Shown: positions 9,099-15,803 of the stretch, in pieces | Numbering within the stretch: position 1 is the first letter of the stretch | Layout of the letters: every line of letters starts with the position of its first letter | Assembly: GCA_944390115.1 (NCBI GenBank) | Contig: CALXOW010000002.1 | Span: 52,770-116,769 of the forward strand | Direction of reading: 5' to 3' | Source: an uncultured Anaerobiospirillum sp. | GTDB lineage: Bacteria; Pseudomonadota; Gammaproteobacteria; Enterobacterales; Succinivibrionaceae | DNA: 64,000 nt | Notes under the pieces: model-generated | The model's database searches: none | Told to the model about the DNA's origin: nothing | What the model saw: only the letters and a program-made list of their open reading frames with translations | Position numbers and translations under genes: made by a program

Positions 9099-9980
9099 TT
9101 AGAAGTACTTGTGGTAGATTTCCTTAGCACGGGTGATCATCTCTTCGCTGTATGGGCCCATTGGCTTGCGGCAGTAGCCAGCGTCAACACCAGCCTCTTG
9201 CAGGCAGATCTTTAAGGTGCCATATAAGCCGTTGGCTAAGACGTCAGAGATGAAGTCGTTGGTTACGTGCTGGGTCTCTAAAGCAGTCTTGATATCACCG
9301 GCACGGGCAGCCTCGAAGATCTTGCGAGCGCGAACGCCGTTGACGTTGAAGGTCGAGCCGATAGCACCATCAACACCTAAAACGGTGGCTGGTAACATCA
9401 TCTCATCGAAGCCGGCAAATAAGGTCTTGTCTGGGAAGGCCTTGCGGAAGCGCTCTAATAAGAAGAAGTCGCCTGCGGTGAACTTAACACCGGTGATCTT
9501 CTCGTTCTCGAACAGAGACTTGAACTGATCAACCGAGATGTTAACGCCGGTTAAGAATGGGATGAAGTAAACGACCATCTGGTTGTCAGCGGCAGCGGTG
9601 ATGGTGTTGTAGTAGTCCTTGATCTCGTCGAACGAGAACTTGTAGTAGAAAGGAGTTACTGCCGATAAGGAATCGTAGCCTAAGTCGGTAACGAACTTAG
9701 CTAACTCAACGGACTCGTTGATGTTTAAGGAACCAACCTGAGCGATGAGTTGAACCTGATCCTTGGCCTCGTCCTTAGCGATCTCAAAGATCTTCTTCTT
9801 CTCGGCGGTGCTTAATAAGAAGTTCTCACCGGTAGAACCGCCAACGTACAGACCATCGACCTTGCAAACATCGATGTTGTGACGGACTAACTGGCGAACG
9901 CCATTCTCGTTAACGTTGCCATCCTTATCAAAGGAAGTTAACAGAGCAGAGTAAATACCGCCAAGCTTCTTATATGCCAT
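9099..9980 (-). CDS. nanA: N-acetylneuraminate lyase
   Basis: Cleaves N-acetylneuraminate to N-acetylmannosamine and pyruvate, the first intracellular step of sialic acid catabolism. It is a 293-residue TIM-barrel class I aldolase of the DapA/NanA group. GSTGE (48-52) binds the pyruvate carboxylate, Y138 (VVYFIPFLTG) is the catalytic tyrosine and K166 (GVKFTAGD) forms the Schiff base. The TG after PFL fits NanA better than DapA. ATG 9980 is used because GGAG lies seven bases upstream; the frame is open further upstream but without a ribosome site. Confidence 0.95.
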   Translation of the reverse strand: MAYKKLGGIYSALLTSFDKDGNVNENGVRQLVRHNIDVCKVDGLYVGGSTGENFLLSTAEKKKIFEIAKDEAKDQVQLIAQVGSLNINESVELAKFVTDLGYDSLSAVTPFYYKFSFDEIKDYYNTITAAADNQMVVYFIPFLTGVNISVDQFKSLFENEKITGVKFTAGDFFLLERFRKAFPDKTLFAGFDEMMLPATVLGVDGAIGSTFNVNGVRARKIFEAARAGDIKTALETQHVTNDFISDVLANGLYGTLKICLQEAGVDAGYCRKPMGPYSEEMITRAKEIYHKYF

Positions 9981-10146
9981 TTTAAGTCTCCACTTAAGTG
10001 AACTAGGCTCGAGGCTGATATCACTTGAAGCTTGCACAAAAGATAGTGTGGATGCAGCTTGTGTGAATGCTCAGGCCCAAAATTGGGGGCTCGGGTCCAA
10101 GCCTTGGGGTAAGCCCAGACTTGGGGGCGAGCGATAAATCTAGGGT

Positions 10147-10227
10147 GCAAGAAAAGCACAACGTAAAGCGCAATCCGCAATGCGGTAGGAGCTCCGGCAA
10201 GAGCTGTGGGGTTCGTGCTTTTCTTGC
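10147..10227. repeat. 81-base long-range inverted repeat between nanE and nanA
   Basis: GCAAGAAAAGCAC (10147-10159) and GTGCTTTTCTTGC (10215-10227) are perfect 13-bp complements. The loop contains a further CCGCAATGCGG palindrome. In the minus-strand transcript it would form a branched structure in the 317-base gap between nanE and nanA. It may act as an attenuator or processing site, or be an unrecognised small repeat element. Confidence 0.6.
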
Positions 10228-10297
10228 TTGTCTGTAGTTAATCTTGCTAGGTCGTGCCTGCCGTGTGGCAGGTACGCCTGTGTTCTGACCTTGGTCT

Positions 10298-10972
10298 TTA
10301 AACCTTTGGTAAGGCGTCGATGAACCACTTGCCGATGACTTGTGGGCGGGTGATCGCCGAACCCACGATGGCACCGTAGGCGCCAACCTCGTAAGCGATA
10401 CGCAGGTCATCTGGAGTGTTGATGCGGCCTTCGGCAAATACCGGGATCTTTAAGGTCGAGGCTAAGCGTGCAACTAAGCCAAAGTCTGGGCCCTTTAAGT
10501 GTGGGGTGTATGGGGTGTAACCAGACAGGGTGGTCGAAACTGCGTCAAAGCCAATCTTCTCGGCGTTGTGGCCTTCCTCGTCGTTGGAGATATCAGCTAA
10601 AGACAGACGGCCAGCATCCTTGATCATCTTGACCAAGTCCTCTAACTTCTCATCGTTAGGGCGCTTACGTAAGGTGGCGTCTAAGGCGATAATCTCGCAG
10701 CCGCAGTCGATTAAGGCTTGGATTTCCTTCTTGGTTGGGGTGATATAGATCTCGCTGTCATCGTAGTTCTGCTTGATAAGGCCGATAACAGGCAGACCGG
10801 TTACCTTCTTGATCTCAACGATATCGTCAACGGACTGGCAGCGAATGGCGACAGCTCCTACTTGCTTAGCAGCTAAGGCCATACGACCCATAATAAATGG
10901 GCTGTGCAGTGGCTCGTCAGGCAGAGCTTGGCAGGAGATAATTAACTTATTCTTGAATTGTTCAAACAGCAT
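10298..10972 (-). CDS. nanE: N-acetylmannosamine-6-phosphate 2-epimerase
   Basis: Converts ManNAc-6-P to GlcNAc-6-P, feeding the amino sugar pathway. The 224-residue TIM-barrel protein has ISCQALPDEPLHSP at the N-terminus, IIALDATLRKRP and ADISNDEEGHNAEKIGFD in the middle and PVFAEGRINTPDD then GAIVGSAITRP at the phosphate-binding end, all typical of NanE. GAGG precedes the ATG. It lies between the porin gene and nanA on the same strand. Confidence 0.95.
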   Translation of the reverse strand: MLFEQFKNKLIISCQALPDEPLHSPFIMGRMALAAKQVGAVAIRCQSVDDIVEIKKVTGLPVIGLIKQNYDDSEIYITPTKKEIQALIDCGCEIIALDATLRKRPNDEKLEDLVKMIKDAGRLSLADISNDEEGHNAEKIGFDAVSTTLSGYTPYTPHLKGPDFGLVARLASTLKIPVFAEGRINTPDDLRIAYEVGAYGAIVGSAITRPQVIGKWFIDALPKV

Positions 10973-11353
10973 GGGTTCAACCTCGTATCGTGCGGTCGCT
11001 AACGATCGTTGTAACTGATTGCGAATTTAAACTTCCTTAAAGGAAGCATCCTGCTAAGCCTTAGAGCTTAGGCAACGCGTAAAAGAGATATAGAGCCAAA
11101 GTCCCAAAAATTTTGTGGTCGAGGCGCGTTTTAAAAGCTGGGATGAGGTCATTACCTCCAAGCTGGCATTAGCTAAACTCAAGCTAGCATTAGCTCAATT
11201 TACCACGTAAGCTTGTTTGAATATGACATCAACCAATGCTGGGGCTTTTAGGTTGGTGGCCTGCCCCCAGCTTGATAGGCGCTTTTCACTCGAACCTAGG
11301 TGCGCTAGTGGGATAGCTAGCTTTAGGCCCGCATGATCTGGTGCTCTTCAGCA

Positions 11354-11395
11354 CGTAAAAAGCTGATCTCTCAGTGAGGAGAGCAGGTTTTTACG
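11354..11395. terminator. Imperfect terminator-like hairpin below the NanC-like gene
   Basis: CGTAAAAAGCTGATCTCTC pairs imperfectly with GAGGAGAGCAGGTTTTTACG, with an A run left and a T run right. A second hairpin, CCTTAGAGAC/GTCTCTAAGG at 11438-11459, sits next to the stop of the porin gene. The rest of 10973-11486 holds no recognisable gene and probably includes the nanE promoter. Confidence 0.55.
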
Positions 11396-11486
11396 GACTG
11401 CCTCAGCAAGGAGGCAAGTTGCCTTGCCTCCCTGAAACCTTAGAGACACGTCTCTAAGGCTTTAACGTTAACCGTTAATCACGCGA

Positions 11487-12266
11487 TTAGTCGAAGGTGT
11501 ATTGGATACCAACACGCAGACGGAGCTGACGCTCATCGGAGGTACCAGCAACAGCGATATCACCAAACTCGATATATGGGTTCCACTTGCCGAAACGATA
11601 GTTCATCGAGAGGTTCTGCTCGTAGTTGTGATCGTCATTGTCATACATGACACGAGTTGAACCATCCATGTTATCGTTTAAAGCCCACATGTAGGTGTAG
11701 TTGTAGTTGATACCAAAGTTGCCGTAGGAGTAGCCAATCCAAGCATCGATACGGCCATTCTTTTGGTCTGCCTTACCGATTTCGTATTTAGTACCATCAT
11801 CGCGCGTCTTCGTATCGCTGCCGTCATAACGCCAGTAGTCGTAACGAGGGCGAATGGCAAACCACAGACCAAAGTCGGTGTTGTACTGTAAGCGCAGATA
11901 TGGCTTGTAACCAGTGGTGTCACCGGTAGACTCAGTGATGATACCTGGGGTGATGGTAAAGCCGGTACCTGGAATCTTGTAGCCCCACCATAAGCTCATC
12001 TCAGTGGCGTTGGTTACGAAATCGCCCCATTGACCTTCGTTATACTCTGGGTTGCCTGGACGATCAGAGCCGGACTTGAACGAAGAATCAACGTAGAAGC
12101 CGATACCGTTCTCAAAAGCACCGATTAAGCAGATACGGTCGAAATTCTCGCTGTACTCACCACGGTACTCGTGACGGTAGTCAGCGGTGAAGGTTGCAGC
12201 TTGGGCTGCGGTAAACATTGCTGCGGCAGCTAAGCCGACACCTAAAGCAATCTTTGAAAAGCGCAT
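11487..12266 (-). CDS. NanC/KdgM-family outer-membrane channel
   Basis: A 259-residue exported protein with a clear signal peptide (MRFSKIALGV start, cleavage likely after AAQA near residue 23) and a body of alternating aromatic beta strands ending in YTFD. DYRHEYRGEYSENFDRICL near the mature N-terminus and ITPGIITES...YKPYLRLQY in the middle match the monomeric KdgM/NanC porins for acidic sugars. In E. coli NanC lets N-acetylneuraminate cross the outer membrane. Its place next to nanM supports the same role here. GGAG six bases before the ATG decides the start. Confidence 0.8.
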   Translation of the reverse strand: MRFSKIALGVGLAAAAMFTAAQAATFTADYRHEYRGEYSENFDRICLIGAFENGIGFYVDSSFKSGSDRPGNPEYNEGQWGDFVTNATEMSLWWGYKIPGTGFTITPGIITESTGDTTGYKPYLRLQYNTDFGLWFAIRPRYDYWRYDGSDTKTRDDGTKYEIGKADQKNGRIDAWIGYSYGNFGINYNYTYMWALNDNMDGSTRVMYDNDDHNYEQNLSMNYRFGKWNPYIEFGDIAVAGTSDERQLRLRVGIQYTFD

Positions 12267-12315
12267 TTCTTACTCCATTATTGGAACAAGGATTAAGCCG
12301 CCCCTAATCACCAGA

Positions 12316-12325
12316 TTTTTTTTTT
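12316..12325. repeat. T10 homopolymer upstream of the NanC-like gene
   Basis: Ten consecutive T (A10 on the transcribed strand) lie about 50 bases before the porin ATG, in the likely promoter or leader. Tracts of this length can slip and change promoter spacing, but no promoter elements were identified around it. Confidence 0.5.
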
Positions 12326-12452
12326 GCTGAGCACTTGTCTCATTTGAGGGCAGCTTAGAAGGATGCTTGCAAGGCAAGCTTGAGTGAAACCGCAGTTTTA
12401 CCTGCGGCTTCGTCGGGCAAGATAGGATTACCAGTCCTATGTAGTAGAGCGA

Positions 12453-13598
12453 TTACTCTACGACGACCTTGCCGTCTTGAACCTTAACGGTCTGAACATC
12501 AGTGGTAGCCTTACCACCGGAGGTCTCGCCACCAACTAAGATCAGCTCATCACCGTTTTGGATGCTGACACCGTAGGCAAGTGGGGTTGCCAGGTCACCG
12601 GCATAAGACCAAGCACCGTTGGCGTAGGTGTAGATCTCATCGCGCCAGGTCTTGGTGCAGCCGTTGTGAGCAAAGTTTTGACCCTTATTGTAGTTGGCAG
12701 TCGAGCCTGGGAAGTTAGCACCACCAATTACTACCAGAGTGCCGTTGGAGTAGCCCGAGAAAGCACCGGCTACACCCTCTTGAACTTTGTCGCCTTGGGC
12801 TGGGATTAAGTCAGGAGTGTTCTGTAACTTGGCGTAGTCATCTTCAACCGTGAACTTAACGGTGGTGGCAGTACGCAGGCCTGGCTTGCGCTCGCCGTTG
12901 ACGACAAAGACGCCGTGGTCAGCTGGGTCAACAGCAACGGCCGAACCGGCGGTACCAAAGTAAGGTAAGTTACCTACCGTGGTCCACAGATTGTTTTGTG
13001 GGTCGTACTGTAAGATCGCCTTGTTGAAGAAGTAGTCCTTGACTAACTTGCCGTTGTAGTCAGCGTTGATCTTAGCTAATAAGTCCTTGTCGCCGACCTT
13101 GTTGGCATAGTCAACGTCCGAGAAGTAGCCGTCAAAGATTTCCTTGTTGACCGAGCCGATTACTAAGGCGTTCTTGCCATCAGCGGTAACTACGGTGTGG
13201 CCGGTTAAGCCGATTGGGCTGCGGGTTAACAGCTTGGTCCAAGTGTCGGTAGCAGGATCGTACTCAAAGACCTCATTGGAAACCGAGGTGATATCCGAGT
13301 CAATCTTGCCGCAACCACCAAAGACATAGATCTTGCCGTTTAAAGCTACAGCTTGAGCTTGGTCACGAGCTGGAGCTGGGAAAGCAGCAATTTTCTGCCA
13401 TTGAGGTTGAGCACTCTTGGTGTCTAACTTGTACCAGTCCTGACCTGCGGTACCTAAACCAACGTAGATGACACCATCGTTGATTGCACCAGCACCGGAC
13501 TTAAATGGAACTGGAACATCAGGTAAGGAAGCGGCTAAAGCGGCCGAGGAGGCAAAAGCGGTTAAAGCTAAGGCGGCTGCTAACTGCTTAATCTTCAT
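12453..13598 (-). CDS. nanM: N-acetylneuraminate epimerase (mutarotase), Kelch repeat, periplasmic
   Basis: Periplasmic beta-propeller enzyme that converts alpha- to beta-N-acetylneuraminate before uptake. It has a 381-residue precursor with a signal peptide (MKIKQLAAALALTAF..., cleavage near residue 22, ALAA), then Kelch-type blades visible as DGVIYVGLGTAG, NGKIYVFGGCGK, NGTLVVIGGANFPG and DELILVGGETSGG. The family length is usual and the order nanM-nanC-nanE-nanA is coherent. AGGAG lies ten bases before the ATG. It is the promoter-proximal gene of the minus-strand nan series. A weak hairpin, CCGCAG...CTGCGG at 12390-12407, follows the stop. Confidence 0.92.
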   Translation of the reverse strand: MKIKQLAAALALTAFASSAALAASLPDVPVPFKSGAGAINDGVIYVGLGTAGQDWYKLDTKSAQPQWQKIAAFPAPARDQAQAVALNGKIYVFGGCGKIDSDITSVSNEVFEYDPATDTWTKLLTRSPIGLTGHTVVTADGKNALVIGSVNKEIFDGYFSDVDYANKVGDKDLLAKINADYNGKLVKDYFFNKAILQYDPQNNLWTTVGNLPYFGTAGSAVAVDPADHGVFVVNGERKPGLRTATTVKFTVEDDYAKLQNTPDLIPAQGDKVQEGVAGAFSGYSNGTLVVIGGANFPGSTANYNKGQNFAHNGCTKTWRDEIYTYANGAWSYAGDLATPLAYGVSIQNGDELILVGGETSGGKATTDVQTVKVQDGKVVVE

Positions 13599-14754
13599 AG
13601 ACGGGAACTCCTATTTAACTCATCAAGCCCAGCGCAGGTACTCACCAACTCCTCAGATCGTGAACTATAGCGCAGGGGCTAAACTGCACTCTTGAGTTGA
13701 GGCTTGGTTATCTTCAAGTCTGGGAGTTAGTACTCAGTACCGATTAGCTGAAAAGATTAAGCGCCCCTTTGGGATAGTGGGATAGATAAGCGGGGGTGGA
13801 GCTCTTGCAAGTCTCAAGGCTCCGGCGCTTGCTCTTTTCAGTCTAACCAGCGCTGCCTAAGCATGGCTTGGAGATATTTTTCATGTCCTATGATAGTGGA
13901 AGAAAATTTTTTCACAATCGCAATCTGTGAGAATTGTGATCTTGTTCAAAATCCGTAACAATATCGTACAGAAACGGCATGTCTATCACACTTTTGCCCG
14001 CACTCTACCCCAAACTCGCGCCAAGCCGCACCAGTAGTGGCCTTGCGCTCTGAACCTCATTTTGAAAATGTGATTTGGAGCAAAATTTCACCAATAAAGA
14101 GCCTGCTTGCCAATAAAATTTGACTGGCTGGGGTGGTCTTACCTTATGATTGATCTGTCCCATGGAAAAATTTTTTACCCGCAGCAGGCTGAGGAAAATT
14201 TTTTCAGAGGTCAGCATGGCGTTAAATAAGCCGGATTGAGGCTATGGCGCGCATTGTGCCGGATAGCTTCGTGCACCGAGCCAGAGGTCGTGTGCCAGAT
14301 GGCGGTGCGGGTGGGGCCTGATAGCGGCGTGCACCATGCCTGGTGCTAGCGCCAGCTTTGTGCTCGTGCACATCGTGCTGTGTGCAGTTATAAGCTTTAT
14401 GCTCGCATAGATTGTGCTTGATATGGGAGCATGCTCTGTGCCCGCACACACCGTGCTTTGTGCCTACTGGGCGTGCTGTGTTGATTACGGGAACTAATTG
14501 TACTTATCGTTGTCTGTAATGCACTTGAGACGGTTCTCATCAGGGGAGTAGCTCGTAAGCGGTGCTAATAGAGGAGCAGTGCATCGAGGAAAGCTGTGGT
14601 TGGCGCGCTGAGGCAAATAAGCCAATTAAGCCCAAAGAGTTGCAATTAGGCTAACAGAGCTGAAATTAGACTGTTGTCTAGTTGAGAAGTGGGCACTGCG
14701 CTCACTGGTTGATAAGGTGCTTAACCCGAGTTAGGGTTGGAGGGGGCACAGAGG
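13599..14754. promoter_or_regulatory. Divergent regulatory region between nanM and the RpiR-type regulator
   Basis: About 1.15 kb without a credible gene. It contains two exact copies of GAAAATTTTTTC (13902-13913 and 14194-14205) and a near copy GAAAAATTTTTTAC (14165-14178). An inverted pair TCACAAT/ATTGTGA occurs at 13912-13918 and 13933-13939. The AT-rich sites are reasonable operator candidates for the adjacent RpiR-type regulator, but this is inference. Bases 14220-14460 are instead rich in repeated GTGC words and look like degenerate repeats. Confidence 0.5.
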
Positions 14755-15657
14755 ATGAAGAGCATGCGTGAGTTAAAGTTACCTGCCAGCGTCAGTGGCC
14801 GCATTTTGCCCACCTTACGTGCGGTCGAAGCGGAGCTGCCACTCGCGTTAAAACGCCTGGCGCGCTATATCTTAGAGCATCCCAACGAGGTGACGACTAA
14901 GAATGTCACTGATATTGCCGATGGCGCCAGCGTGGGTGAGGCAACGGTGGTGCGCCTGGCTAAGACCTTGAAGTTTCCGGGCTTCAAGGAATTTCAGTTA
15001 GAGCTAGTCAAGGAGCTGGCGGGCAAGAATCAAAGCAGCGAAGAGCAAATCCTCGACTCCAATATCGAAGACGATGACGATTGCGTCGTGATTGCCAAGA
15101 AACTTAAGTTGGCGATCCGTCGTTCTTTGAGCGAGAACATCCGCAATATTGAGCCGCAGACCTGTATGGCCGTCGCCGATGCGATCTACAAGGCCCGTAA
15201 GGTCTTCATTATTGGGGTGGGCAATTCCTGCTTGAGCGCCTTATTCTTTAAGAACAAGCTGTGCCGTATCGGGATTGATGCCCAGGCTGAGTCGATGGAC
15301 CACTTTATGTACACGGCCCTGGCGATGTTGGGCCCCAGCGACGTCGTGATTGCGCTCTCGCAAAAGGGCAATAGCTACGAGACCGTCAAAGCCTTTGAGA
15401 TTGGTAAGGATTGCGGGGCTTTGGCCGTAGCGATCACCAACAATCCGGTAGGGCGCCTGGCACATCTTGCCGACTACGTTATCTACAACGGCAACGAAGA
15501 GGGCATGTTGCAAGGTGACTCGGCGGCGACTATTGCCGCGCAAATCCATATCTGTGAGCTGCTCTACTCCTTAGTGGTGTCATTCAATCGCACCAAGGCT
15601 ACCAAGACCAAGCAGATCACCCTGCAGGCCTTAAGTCGCAAAATTTCTTTGGATTAA
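14755..15657 (+). CDS. RpiR-family transcriptional regulator, probable sialic acid regulator
   Basis: A 300-residue DNA-binding regulator. An N-terminal HTH_6 domain (about residues 15-90, with TKNVTDIADGASVGEATVVR as the helix-turn-helix) is followed by a SIS sugar-phosphate-binding domain (about 120-270, FIIGVGNSCLSALFFKNKL and VVIALSQKGNSYET). Vibrio-type NanR belongs to this family and senses ManNAc-6-P, so the divergent position next to nanM points to control of the nan genes. ATG 14755 has GGAGGGGG eight bases upstream; an in-frame TTG at 14737 does not. Confidence 0.85.
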   Translation: MKSMRELKLPASVSGRILPTLRAVEAELPLALKRLARYILEHPNEVTTKNVTDIADGASVGEATVVRLAKTLKFPGFKEFQLELVKELAGKNQSSEEQILDSNIEDDDDCVVIAKKLKLAIRRSLSENIRNIEPQTCMAVADAIYKARKVFIIGVGNSCLSALFFKNKLCRIGIDAQAESMDHFMYTALAMLGPSDVVIALSQKGNSYETVKAFEIGKDCGALAVAITNNPVGRLAHLADYVIYNGNEEGMLQGDSAATIAAQIHICELLYSLVVSFNRTKATKTKQITLQALSRKISLD

Positions 15658-15803
15658 CCCGACCAAAAAAGCCTAAAACGTTTTTGAGGCCTGTCCACTT
15701 AGTCTTCAAGTGGGATCGTGGACGAGCATGGTTGGCATATAATCGGCTTGTAGTGACCGCATTTGCGTTTCTTAAGGTCGTAGAGTCAAAAAAAAATAAC
15801 GTT

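Noticed and set aside
9099-9980. Dihydrodipicolinate synthase (dapA)
   Set aside because: Same fold, but the flanking nanE, symporter and kinase genes and the NanA-type PFLTG segment favour the sialic acid lyase.
14222-14449. Small cysteine/histidine-rich proteins on the minus strand
   Set aside because: Two overlapping frames arise from the GTGC-rich repeat zone; neither has a ribosome site.
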